A DNA stretch of 12,356 nucleotides from Actinomycetota bacterium (GTDB taxonomy: Bacteria; Actinomycetota; Acidimicrobiia; Acidimicrobiales; Iamiaceae): NCBI GenBank assembly GCA_018268545.1, contig JAFDWI010000254.1, positions 1 through 12,356 on the forward strand, in the 5' to 3' direction. Under the pieces are notes generated by a model. The model worked only from the letters and a program-made list of their open reading frames with translations, was not told the DNA's origin and did no database searches. The position numbers and the translations under genes are program-made. Positions 5,677 to 12,356 of this stretch are shown piece by piece. Position 1 is the stretch's first letter, and every line of letters starts with the position of its first letter.

Positions 5677-7674
5677 ATGACGGCGTCGAAGCGCACCCGG
5701 GTCTGGCCTTCACCGATCAGTGCCGAGGCGGTGACCGCCGGTGCGGCCCGGCCCGGTGAGGTTCGATTCAGCGGCGAGTCGATCTGGTGGTCCGAGAGCC
5801 GTCCGGCAGAGGGCGGACGGGTCGCGCTGGTGCGATTCGATCCGACATCCGGCCCCGTCGACGCGCTGCCACCCGGGGCGTCGGCACGGTCGCGGGTACA
5901 CGAATACGGCGGCGGGGCATGGGACGTCCGAGGTCGCCTGGTCGCGTTCGTCGACGACTCCGACGACGGCACCGTCAAGGTCTTCACCCGAACCGGTCGA
6001 TCGACGCCGAGCCCGTCGGTGGTGTCACCCCCGCGACCCGTCGGCTCCGGGCCCTACGCGGACCGTTACGCCGATGTGTGCATCGACGTGATCGGGGAGC
6101 GTGTCTTCGCCGTACGTGAGCGTCACCGTGACGACGGCGTCCACAACGATGTGGTCGCGCTCCCTGCAGACGGGTCGGCACGGGATGATCCCGGATCGGT
6201 CGTGGTCGTCGCCAACGGCGCGGACTTCTACGGCCAGCTCTCGTTGAGCCCTGATGCCCGACGCCTCGCGTTCATCCGTTGGATGCTTCCCGACATGCCA
6301 TGGGACGCGACCGAGTCCGTGGTCGTCGACCTTGCGACCGGCGTCGAGACCGTCGTGGCGGGCGGTCCGGGCGAGTCGGTCGTGGAGCCGAACTGGGCGC
6401 CGGACGGGTCGCTGATCGTGTGTTCGGACCGAACGGGTTGGTGGAACCCGTACCGATGGGATCCCGAGACTCCGGGCGTCACACCCGAGGCGATCGCACC
6501 GGTCGACGGCGAGATCGGCGGCGCGATGTGGGTTTTCGGGAATCGGTCGATGGCCTGGACCCCCGACGGTCGGATCGTGGCCTCGATGAGCGCCCACGGC
6601 ATCGACCAACTGGTCACCTTCGATGGCGACGGCAGCGCCCCGCGGGTGCTCGACACGCCGTTCACCCACATTCCCCAGGTCGTGACCGGCCCGGACGGTT
6701 CGGCCCTCGTGGTTGCCGGTGGCCCCGAGGAGTTCAGTGACGTCTGGCGGGTCGGGTTGTCCGGTGACTCGGCGACCGTGACCCGCCTGGGAGCAGCGAC
6801 CGATTCGGCTTTCGGCCCCGGATGGTTCGCCCGACCGTCGTCGATCGACGTCCCGACCGACGACGGCGCGATCACCCACGCGGTGATCTACGAGCCGTGC
6901 AACCCGCAGGTGGGTGCAACCGAGGGGCTCCCGCCCCTCATCGTGCTCGGTCACGGTGGGCCGACCTCGGCGGCGCGAGTGCAACTCAACCTGAGCGTCC
7001 AGTTCTGGACATCCCGCGGGTTCTGTGTGGCCGACGTCGACTACCGGGGTTCGACAGGGTTCGGCCGCGATTACCGCGAAGCATTGAACGGACGGTGGGG
7101 GATCGCGGATGTCACCGACTGCGCGGCGGTCGCTCGTCATCTTGCCGACTCCGGCATCGTCGACGCCGACCGCCTCGGGATCCGTGGCGGGAGCGCCGGG
7201 GGATTCACCACGCTCGCTGCGCTGTGTTTCACCGACACGTTCACCGCCGGGATGAGCGCGTACGGCATCGCCGATCTCGAGGTGCTCGCTCGTGACACCC
7301 ACAAGTTCGAGTCGCGCTATCTCGATCGACTCGTCGGCCCGTGGCCGGAGGCGGCCGCCACGTATCGCGACCGGTCGCCGATCCACCACCTCGACCGACT
7401 GAGCTGCCCGGTCGGGGTGCTCCAGGGAGCCGACGACGCGGTCGTTCCCCCGGCGCAGGCCGAGGCGATCGTCGCCGCCCTCGCGGCCAAGGGGATCCCG
7501 TACGCCACGTTGACCTTCGAGGGCGAGGGCCACGGATTCCGGCGGGCCGAGAACATCGTCCGCGCGCTGGAGGCCGAACTCTGGTTCTTCGCGCACGCCT
7601 TCGGCCTCGAACTCGGCGAGGCGATCGACCCGGTCCCCGGCGACGGGTTGGACGGGTCGGACGGGTCGCGTTGA
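5677..7674 (+). CDS. S9 family prolyl oligopeptidase-like serine peptidase
   Basis: This 665-residue protein has no signal peptide, so a cytosolic role in cleaving or trimming short peptides is likely. Residues about 20-380 form a beta-propeller region with repeated strand patterns such as LSLSPDARRLAFIRW (188-202), PNWAPDGSLIVCSDR (238-252) and MAWTPDGRIVASMS (292-305); an HEYGGGAW motif is at 75-82. Residues about 385-645 form the alpha/beta-hydrolase domain: GHGGPTSA (425-432, oxyanion loop), DYRGSTGFGRDYREA (455-469), nucleophile elbow GGSAGG (504-509, S506), acid in GADDAVVPP (584-592) and catalytic histidine in GEGHGF (616-621, H619). The complete triad predicts activity. It resembles acylaminoacyl-peptidase or dipeptidyl-peptidase members of S9, but the exact specificity is unknown. 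Start ATG 5677 has only a modest AAAGG site or an AAGGCT -10-like hexamer upstream. The last residues are a short DG-rich repeat. It is convergent with the acyltransferase. Confidence 0.92.
   Translation: MTASKRTRVWPSPISAEAVTAGAARPGEVRFSGESIWWSESRPAEGGRVALVRFDPTSGPVDALPPGASARSRVHEYGGGAWDVRGRLVAFVDDSDDGTVKVFTRTGRSTPSPSVVSPPRPVGSGPYADRYADVCIDVIGERVFAVRERHRDDGVHNDVVALPADGSARDDPGSVVVVANGADFYGQLSLSPDARRLAFIRWMLPDMPWDATESVVVDLATGVETVVAGGPGESVVEPNWAPDGSLIVCSDRTGWWNPYRWDPETPGVTPEAIAPVDGEIGGAMWVFGNRSMAWTPDGRIVASMSAHGIDQLVTFDGDGSAPRVLDTPFTHIPQVVTGPDGSALVVAGGPEEFSDVWRVGLSGDSATVTRLGAATDSAFGPGWFARPSSIDVPTDDGAITHAVIYEPCNPQVGATEGLPPLIVLGHGGPTSAARVQLNLSVQFWTSRGFCVADVDYRGSTGFGRDYREALNGRWGIADVTDCAAVARHLADSGIVDADRLGIRGGSAGGFTTLAALCFTDTFTAGMSAYGIADLEVLARDTHKFESRYLDRLVGPWPEAAATYRDRSPIHHLDRLSCPVGVLQGADDAVVPPAQAEAIVAALAAKGIPYATLTFEGEGHGFRRAENIVRALEAELWFFAHAFGLELGEAIDPVPGDGLDGSDGSR
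7642..7668 (+). repeat. 9-bp tandem repeat, about three copies, at the end of the peptidase gene
   Basis: Three successive 9-base units (GACGGGTTG once, then GACGGGTCG twice) encode DGL-DGS-DGS close to the peptidase stop codon. The unit is a multiple of three, so copy-number changes would keep the frame. It lies beyond the hydrolase domain and is probably a dispensable tail. Confidence 0.7.
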
Positions 7675-7703
7675 CGGCCCGGCTGCCGACGTGCCGTGGT
7701 CGA

Positions 7704-8798
7704 TCAGCCGGTCGAGACGGAGCGTGGTTCCACGAAGGCAGGTCGGCGACGGCCTCGTGACCCCTCACGATCCCAGAAGCCCTTGCGGGCGAGGGCCGGC
7801 CGTTCGACGAGGAACCACGACGCCCAGGCGAGCGGGATCGTCGCAGCCAGGTTGACCGCAGCGAAGCCGGCGATCCCGAACCGTGCGGCACCGAGACAGA
7901 TCAGCACCTGCCCGACGGGGAAGGCGAGGATGTAGATCCCATAGGAGATGTCGTGGCGAGAACCGACGCGGACCGGCAGGATCGTCCCCAGCCACAGCAC
8001 GAGGTAGGCGAACGTGAACGGCCCGACAAGTGGCCACAGGTGGAAGAGGGAGCGTCGCTCCACGACGAGCAGTCCGATGACGACAGCGGCCGCAGCGGCA
8101 ATGACCGGCGACCACCGCACCCGGCCGCGGGCCGCCCACAACGTCACCCCGGCGAAGAAGAACGCGACGAGGCGGGCCATCTGGAAGATCACGCTGCCCA
8201 GGTCCATTCCCGAACCGGCCGTGGCCGCGGCGACGACACCTGCGGTGACGGCGACGACAAGGCTCGGGTACAGCGGGCGTTCACGGATCAGCTTCGGCGT
8301 CAGGAGGATGCCGACGGCGATGTAGCACCCGAACTGCCAGAACAAGGTCCACATGCCGCTGTTCCACACGTGCGGGAACGGCACGGTCCGTAGCGTGTCG
8401 GCGATGTCGAAGTGATGGATCCAGAGCGCGGAATTTCCCGCGACGTACGAGAGGGCGGCGCCCGGGTGCCACGTTTCGTGTTCGATGTGCGCGGCGATCG
8501 GTGAGAACACGAACGCGACGAGCAGCAGGCTGACCCAGAACGCCGGGAAGATCCGGAGGAACCGACACCACACGTACCGACCCGGCGATTGGCGGTTGCG
8601 GCTCTCGGCGACGAGGAACCCCGAGATCCCGAAGAACCCGTCGACCGCGAACCCGCCGATGAAGTCGAGGTTCCCCGGCGGGATCCCGCACATGGTCGGC
8701 GCGTGGCTCAGGATGACGAAGGATGCGAACACCAGCCGCAGGGAGTTCAGCGCGTTGCCGTGCATCCACGCGGTACTTCCCGGGCGTTCGAGTTGCAC
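7704..8798 (-). CDS. acyltransferase 3 family integral membrane protein
   Basis: This protein of 364 residues (from GTG 8798) belongs to the OafA/NodX/OpgC-type acyltransferase-3 family, which carries acyl groups, often acetyl, across or onto extracytoplasmic sugars. It has about ten hydrophobic segments. Family marks are LRLVFASFVILSHA (20-33, conserved catalytic-type H32), GFFGISGFL (54-62), and YVWCRFLRIFPAFW (75-88, the R-x2-R-x2-P type block); it ends WFLVERPALARKG near the C-terminus. There is no extra SGNH hydrolase domain, and the length is typical for the bare family. An open frame reaches 8831, but GTG 8798 has TATCCT six bases upstream, while further upstream starts lack signals. 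The acceptor is unknown; the membrane glycosyltransferase and RmlA elsewhere in the window make an envelope glycan plausible, without direct linkage. Convergent with the peptidase gene and divergent from the oxidoreductase gene. Confidence 0.9.
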   Translation of the reverse strand: MQLERPGSTAWMHGNALNSLRLVFASFVILSHAPTMCGIPPGNLDFIGGFAVDGFFGISGFLVAESRNRQSPGRYVWCRFLRIFPAFWVSLLLVAFVFSPIAAHIEHETWHPGAALSYVAGNSALWIHHFDIADTLRTVPFPHVWNSGMWTLFWQFGCYIAVGILLTPKLIRERPLYPSLVVAVTAGVVAAATAGSGMDLGSVIFQMARLVAFFFAGVTLWAARGRVRWSPVIAAAAAVVIGLLVVERRSLFHLWPLVGPFTFAYLVLWLGTILPVRVGSRHDISYGIYILAFPVGQVLICLGAARFGIAGFAAVNLAATIPLAWASWFLVERPALARKGFWDREGSRGRRRPAFVEPRSVSTG

Positions 8799-8804
8799 CG
8801 AAGC

Positions 8805-8810
8805 AGGATA
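8805..8810 (-). promoter_or_regulatory. -10 box of the acyltransferase gene, decides its start
   Basis: On the minus strand the hexamer is TATCCT, a TANNNT match, ending six bases before GTG 8798, the exact spacing for a leaderless mRNA. It would exclude the longer frame beginning at 8831. The remainder of the 97-bp divergent gap (8799-8895) holds a 7-bp direct repeat (CACCGGC twice, 8822-8835) and the ribosome binding site of the next gene. Confidence 0.55.
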
Positions 8811-8883
8811 CTCGGGACGCCCACCGGCCACCGGCCGGGCCCGAGCGCGACGTGCGGTGAGGTAGACCGGTGTCCCGGATCAC

Positions 8884-8891
8884 AAAGGGGG
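8884..8891 (+). promoter_or_regulatory. ribosome binding site of the luciferase-like oxidoreductase gene
   Basis: The purine run AAAGGGGG ends four bases before GTG 8896 and supports that start. It is one of only two clear Shine-Dalgarno sequences in the window, implying a leadered transcript from a promoter I could not fix with confidence. Confidence 0.6.
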
Positions 8892-8895
8892 CCCC

Positions 8896-9774
8896 GTGAA
8901 GTTCGGATATCTACTCGCCAACGCCGGACCGTTCGCCACCGCGGATGGATCGGTCGCGCTCGGTCGTGCGGCCGAAGCCGCCGGATTCGAATCGGTGTGG
9001 ACGGTCGAGCATGTCGTCGTTCCCGACGGATACGAGTCGACGTACCCGTATTCGTCGACGGGCAGGATGCCCGGCGCCGAGCACGTCGACATCGACGATC
9101 CACTCGTCTGGCTCACGTGGGTCGCGGCCCACACCGAGCACCTGGTCCTGGGGACGGGCATCGTCATCCTGCCCCAGCGAAATCCTGCGATCCTCGCGAA
9201 GGAAGCGGCGACGTTGGACGTGCTCAGCGGCGGGCGCCTACGACTCGGGGTCGGGGTCGGCTGGCTCGCCGAGGAGTTCGACGCGCTCGGCGTGCCGTTC
9301 GAGAAGCGGGGAGCGCGCACCGAGGAGTACATCGCTGCGATGCGTGCCCTCTGGCGTGACGACAAGGCGAGCTTCGACGGCGCGTTCGTCTCGTTCGCCG
9401 ACTGCATCTCGAAACCCAAGCCGATCCGCGGGGCGGTCCCGATCATCGTCGGTGGGCACAGTGACGTGTCGGCCCGACGCGCGGGTCGCTTCGGTGACGG
9501 GTTCTATCCGGGTAAGGGCGACGACGATCGCCTGGCCGCTCTCATCGCCATGATGCGGGAGAGCGCCGAGCAGGCCGATCGGGACCCCGACACGATCGAG
9601 ATCACCGTGCATGCCCCCGCGAATCTGGCGGACGACCCGATCGCGGCGGTCGAGCCGTTGGCGGCGATGGGGGTCGACCGGATCCTCGTCCCGCCGATGA
9701 CGTTCGACCCGGCGGCGATCGCGGAGGTGCTCGGAGTGTTCGGATCGCAGGTGATCACCGAGTTCGGCGCGTGA
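8896..9774 (+). CDS. LLM-class flavin/F420-dependent oxidoreductase
   Basis: This 292-residue protein has the bacterial-luciferase TIM-barrel fold. Landmarks are the first strand MKFGYLLANAGPF (1-13), AAEAAGFESVWTVEHVVVP (25-43, with E38-H39), LGTGIVILPQRNPAILAKEAATLD (85-108), SGGRLRLGVGVGWLAEEFDALG (111-132), and IIVGGHSDVSARRAGRFGDG (about 184-203). These fit the actinobacterial group often annotated as probable F420-dependent oxidoreductases of the Rv2161c type, which use reduced F420 or FMN to reduce or oxidise small organic substrates in the cytosol. The substrate is unknown, and F420 rather than FMN is inferred from family membership. Its stop is 52 bp before serA, so cotranscription is possible, but a hairpin and a palindrome lie in that gap. 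The GTG start is supported by the ribosome binding site just upstream. Confidence 0.9.
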   Translation: MKFGYLLANAGPFATADGSVALGRAAEAAGFESVWTVEHVVVPDGYESTYPYSSTGRMPGAEHVDIDDPLVWLTWVAAHTEHLVLGTGIVILPQRNPAILAKEAATLDVLSGGRLRLGVGVGWLAEEFDALGVPFEKRGARTEEYIAAMRALWRDDKASFDGAFVSFADCISKPKPIRGAVPIIVGGHSDVSARRAGRFGDGFYPGKGDDDRLAALIAMMRESAEQADRDPDTIEITVHAPANLADDPIAAVEPLAAMGVDRILVPPMTFDPAAIAEVLGVFGSQVITEFGA

Positions 9775-9798
9775 CGGGCGCGCCGCGTTTGGCGCCCG
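9775..9798 (+). terminator. possible weak hairpin after the oxidoreductase gene
   Basis: CGGGCGC (9775-9781) pairs perfectly with GCGCCCG (9792-9798) across a ten-base loop, starting right after the stop codon. There is no T-run after it, so it is at most a weak or factor-assisted terminator. Confidence 0.3.
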
Positions 9799-9801
9799 AC
9801 G

Positions 9802-9813
9802 GCGGTCGACCGC
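9802..9813. promoter_or_regulatory. 12-bp perfect palindrome upstream of serA, candidate operator
   Basis: GCGGTCGACCGC is a perfect palindrome. If serA mRNA begins at its ATG (9827), it spans -25 to -14, between the -35 and -10 positions, where a repressor would block polymerase. A weak GAGGAT -10-like hexamer follows at 9814-9819, seven bases before the ATG, and GAGG there could equally serve as a Shine-Dalgarno sequence. Confidence 0.35.
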
Positions 9814-9826
9814 GAGGATTGGCGCC

Positions 9827-11398
9827 ATGGCACGCGTACTCGTCACCGAAAAGATCGCCGACTCCGGACTCGATCGGCTCCGTGCCGCCGGCCACGAGGT
9901 CGATGTTCGGACCGGACTGACACCCGAGGAACTGCTCGACGTCATCCCCGGCGCACATGCCTTGATCATCCGGTCCGCGACGACCGTGACCGCTCAGGTG
10001 ATCGCCGCGGGTTCCGACCTCGTCGTCGTGGGACGAGCGGGAATCGGTCTCGACAACGTCGACACCGAAGCGGCGACCGCCGCCGGGGTGATGGTCGTCA
10101 ACGCGCCCCAGTCCAACATCCTGTCGGCGGCGGAGCACACCATGGCGATGCTGCTCGCCCAGGCCCGCAACATCCCCCAGGCCAGCGCTGCGCTCCGTGA
10201 GGGTCGTTGGGAACGATCCAAGTGGGAAGGGGTCGAGTTGGCCGACAAGACCCTCGGCGTGGTCGGCCTGGGCCGTATCGGCAAGTTGGTGGCGCAACGT
10301 GCGATGGCGTTCGGTATGAAACTCATCGCGTACGACCCGTTCGTCGCCCCGGATCGGGCACGCCAACTCAACATCGAACTCGTCGACCTCGACACGTTGC
10401 TCGCCCAATCGGATTTCGTGACCTTGCATGTCGCCAAGACACCCGAGACGATCGATCTGATCGATGCTGCCGCGCTCGCGAAGGCCAAGCCCGGCATCCG
10501 GATCGTCAATGTCGCCCGGGGCGGCATCGTCAACGAGGCCGATCTGGCAGCAGCGGTCGAATCGGGCCATGTCGCCGGCGCCGCACTCGACGTGTTCGCC
10601 GCCGAGCCCACGACCGAGTCGCCGCTGTTCGCGCTTCCCGAAGTGGTCGTCACCCCGCACCTGGGTGCATCCACCCAGGAGGCCCAGGACAAAGCGGGCG
10701 CCACGATCGCGGAGATGGTCGAGTTGGCCCTCGCCGGCGAATTCGTCCCCTATGCGGTGAACGTGGACGCCGCGGCCGCGTCGGAGACGGTCCGTCCGTT
10801 CCTTCCGTTGGCCGAAAAGCTCGGCGCATTGTTCGCGAGCCTCGCGGGCGGTTCGCCGGACACGCTCGAGATCGCCTACGAAGGTCAGATCGCGGACTAC
10901 GACACCCGGATCCTCACCCTCGCGGTGCTCAAGGGGTACTTCGGCGCCACCAGCGACGAGCCGGTGTCTTACGTGAACGCACCCCAGGTCGCGGCCCACC
11001 GCGGGATCGAGGTCCGGGACACGACGTCGACGTCGGCGCGCGACTACATCAACCTGGTCACCCTGCGTGGCCCGAAGCACGCGATCGCGGGCACGCTCAG
11101 CGGCCTCAAGGGCGAGGCACGGGTCGTGATGGTGGACGACCATGCGATCGACGTCCCGCCGGCGAACAACATGTTGGTGGTGCGCAACGACGACCGGCCC
11201 GGCGTGATCGGCCGGGTCGGGACGTTGCTCGGTGACGCCGGTGTGAACATCTCCGACATGGCGGTCGGTCGGTCCCCCCAGGGTGCCGGGGCGCTCATGG
11301 TCGTCTCCACGTCGGGTCCGGTCGACGAGCAGACCGCCGAGCATCTCGCCGACGTCGACGGGGTTTCGGCGGTGGCGGTGCTGGCGCGTTCCGTGTGA
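9827..11398 (+). CDS. serA: D-3-phosphoglycerate dehydrogenase, long form with ASB and ACT domains
   Basis: This 523-residue cytosolic enzyme oxidises 3-phosphoglycerate to 3-phosphohydroxypyruvate with NAD, the committed step of serine synthesis. The N-terminal substrate domain (1-100 and about 285-310) flanks a Rossmann domain with GLGRIG (147-152) and an acidic D170 after the second strand. Catalytic residues are R231 in NVARGG, E260 in FAAEP and H278 in TPHLGAST. Residues about 320-445 are the intervening (ASB) domain, and about 449-523 form an ACT domain (NNMLVVRNDDRPGVIGRVG, 447-465), the usual serine-sensing feedback site. Length and order match the mycobacterial type, where serine inhibits through these domains. 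The product feeds SerC, encoded about 5.5 kb upstream on the other strand. ATG 9827 is the family-typical start (MARVLVTEKI). Confidence 0.97.
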   Translation: MARVLVTEKIADSGLDRLRAAGHEVDVRTGLTPEELLDVIPGAHALIIRSATTVTAQVIAAGSDLVVVGRAGIGLDNVDTEAATAAGVMVVNAPQSNILSAAEHTMAMLLAQARNIPQASAALREGRWERSKWEGVELADKTLGVVGLGRIGKLVAQRAMAFGMKLIAYDPFVAPDRARQLNIELVDLDTLLAQSDFVTLHVAKTPETIDLIDAAALAKAKPGIRIVNVARGGIVNEADLAAAVESGHVAGAALDVFAAEPTTESPLFALPEVVVTPHLGASTQEAQDKAGATIAEMVELALAGEFVPYAVNVDAAAASETVRPFLPLAEKLGALFASLAGGSPDTLEIAYEGQIADYDTRILTLAVLKGYFGATSDEPVSYVNAPQVAAHRGIEVRDTTSTSARDYINLVTLRGPKHAIAGTLSGLKGEARVVMVDDHAIDVPPANNMLVVRNDDRPGVIGRVGTLLGDAGVNISDMAVGRSPQGAGALMVVSTSGPVDEQTAEHLADVDGVSAVAVLARSV

Positions 11399-11448
11399 GC
11401 TGGACCGTCGCTGTCGTTCTCCGCCCGAGGTCGCCCGGCGTCGGCTGC

Positions 11449-11454
11449 TAGACA
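11449..11454 (+). promoter_or_regulatory. possible -10 box of rmlA
   Basis: TAGACA ends eight bases before GTG 11463, in an otherwise GC-rich 64-bp gap after serA (11399-11462), and no Shine-Dalgarno sequence is present. The last base departs from the TANNNT consensus, so support is moderate. A promoter here would make rmlA independent of serA. Confidence 0.35.
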
Positions 11455-11462
11455 GAGTGGCC

Positions 11463-12356
11463 GTGAAAGGCCTCATTCTCTCGGGAGGCGCCGGCACACG
11501 TCTTCGCCCGATCACCCACACGAGCGCGAAACAGCTCGTTCCGGTCGCGAACAAGCCGATCCTCTTCTACGGGATCGAGGACATGGCCGCAGCGGGCATC
11601 ACCGAGATCGGCATCATCGTCGGGGGAACCCGTGACGAGATCATCGCGGCCGTCGGTGACGGCTCCGCGTTCGGCGTCCGGGTCACGTACATTCCCCAGG
11701 ACGAGCCACTCGGGCTCGCCCATTGTGTGTTGATCGCACGGGATTTCCTGGGCGACGACGAGTTCGTGATGTACCTCGGCGACAACCTGTTGCGACAGGG
11801 GATCGCCGAGTTCGTCGACGCCTTCGAAGCCGATCGGCGCCGATCAGCGCAGCCCGGATTCGGCGAGTCGTCCGACGCTGCCGCGGCGCAGATCCTGCTG
11901 GCGCGTGTGGACGACCCCGAACGGTTCGGTGTCGCCGAGATCGGAACCGAGGGCGAGGTCGTGCGCCTGGTGGAGAAGCCCGAGGTTCCTCCTTCGGACC
12001 TTGCGCTCGTGGGTGTGTACCTGTTCGATCCGACGATCCACGACGCGGTGGCGTCGATCGAACCCTCCCCGCGTGGCGAGCTGGAGATCACCGACGCGAT
12101 CCAGTGGCTGATCGACCACGGGCGTCGGGTGCGCCACGAGGTGGTCGACGGTTGGTGGATCGACACGGGGAAGCTCGACCCGCTGCTCGAAGGCAACCGG
12201 CTCGTGCTCGACACGCTCGACTCCGTGGTGGAAGGGGCCGTCGACGATTCGTCAACGCTGCTGGGAAGGGTGGTCGTCGAAGCGGGGGCGCAGGTGATCG
12301 ATTCGGTCGTGCGAGGACCCGCGATCATCGGCCGCAACACGGTGGTCCGAGATTCC
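11463..12356 (+). CDS. rmlA: glucose-1-phosphate thymidylyltransferase, long form, 3' end cut by window edge
   Basis: The frame is open for 298 codons from GTG 11463 to the right edge. The enzyme joins dTTP and glucose-1-phosphate to dTDP-glucose, the first step toward dTDP-rhamnose and other deoxysugars for cell-surface glycans. Landmarks are LILSGGAGTRLRPIT (4-18, nucleotide loop), KQLVPVANKPIL (23-34), IPQDEPLGLAHCV (77-89), YLGDN (104-108, metal-binding D107), EKP (171-173), GELEITDAIQWL (205-216) and WWIDTGK (231-237). From about 256 onward hexapeptide-like repeats begin (left-handed beta helix), marking the long RmlA form rather than the short RfbA of enteric bacteria. Residues about 124-141 hold a serine/alanine-rich insert not typical of the family as I recall it. 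No rmlB, C or D lies within the window; they may follow beyond the edge. Relatives that use other nucleotides or sugars cannot be excluded. Confidence 0.9.
   Translation, partial: MKGLILSGGAGTRLRPITHTSAKQLVPVANKPILFYGIEDMAAAGITEIGIIVGGTRDEIIAAVGDGSAFGVRVTYIPQDEPLGLAHCVLIARDFLGDDEFVMYLGDNLLRQGIAEFVDAFEADRRRSAQPGFGESSDAAAAQILLARVDDPERFGVAEIGTEGEVVRLVEKPEVPPSDLALVGVYLFDPTIHDAVASIEPSPRGELEITDAIQWLIDHGRRVRHEVVDGWWIDTGKLDPLLEGNRLVLDTLDSVVEGAVDDSSTLLGRVVVEAGAQVIDSVVRGPAIIGRNTVVRDS

Noticed and set aside
6025..7596. A 523-codon minus-strand open frame across the peptidase gene
   Set aside because: Antisense shadow. The plus-strand frame has a full catalytic triad and family motifs, and the minus translation has low-complexity composition without a fold signature.
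9755..11554. A 599-codon open frame on the minus strand across serA
   Set aside because: It is an antisense shadow of serA produced by high GC. Its translation is rich in R, D, G and H with no recognisable domain, while the opposite frame is an unmistakable SerA.
1..12356. Mobile element, CRISPR, toxin-antitoxin or phage-defence system
   Set aside because: I saw no transposase, integrase, terminal repeats, regularly spaced repeats, small paired genes or nuclease domains. All genes look chromosomal and share similar composition.

Overview
The window is GC-rich, densely coding bacterial DNA. It reads as a high-GC actinobacterium, and by inference a member of the Acidimicrobiia or a similar lineage. 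The support is a mycobacterial-type SerC, a long SerA with intervening and ACT domains, a long-form RmlA, a probable F420-dependent luciferase-like oxidoreductase, a phosphotransferase carrying a DUF6285-like tail, and frequent GTG starts. There are no rRNA, tRNA, CRISPR, phage or insertion-sequence features. All nine genes share similar base composition, so I see no sign of recent transfer.

Layout. (1) Bases 1-645, minus strand: N-terminal 215 residues of a polytopic GT-C-type glycosyltransferase-like membrane protein that runs off the left edge. (2) 752-1789, minus: an uncharacterised protein with an RDHSWG motif, resembling DUF7064/7065 or CrtC/AttH-type beta proteins. It is divergent, across only 35 bp, from (3) 1825-3153, plus: an aminoglycoside-phosphotransferase-like kinase with a DUF6285-like C-terminus. 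(4) 3181-4329, minus: SerC, convergent with (3) and divergent, across 44 bp, from (5) 4374-5576, plus: a class I aspartate aminotransferase. A 12-bp perfect inverted repeat follows (5). (6) 5677-7674, plus: an S9 prolyl-oligopeptidase-family peptidase, convergent with (7) 7704-8798, minus: an acyltransferase-3 integral membrane protein. (8) 8896-9774, plus: a luciferase-like F420-type oxidoreductase. (9) 9827-11398, plus: SerA. (10) 11463-12356, plus: RmlA, cut by the right edge. The total of complete and partial genes is therefore ten.

How the genes relate. SerA and SerC catalyse the first two steps of serine synthesis from 3-phosphoglycerate but sit about 5.5 kb apart in separate transcription units; the neighbouring aspartate aminotransferase is another glutamate-linked PLP enzyme. 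The edge glycosyltransferase, the acyltransferase and RmlA suggest envelope polysaccharide or glycolipid chemistry. The divergent RDHSWG/kinase pair is the least understood part and probably a small unknown metabolic module.

Regulation. The most striking global signal is that most start codons lack a Shine-Dalgarno sequence and instead have a -10-like hexamer ending 6-8 nt upstream, as expected for leaderless mRNAs. Only the aspartate aminotransferase and the luciferase-like oxidoreductase have clear purine-rich ribosome binding sites. I found no convincing wholly new multi-gene system; the window looks mostly like core metabolism plus a few uncharacterised families.
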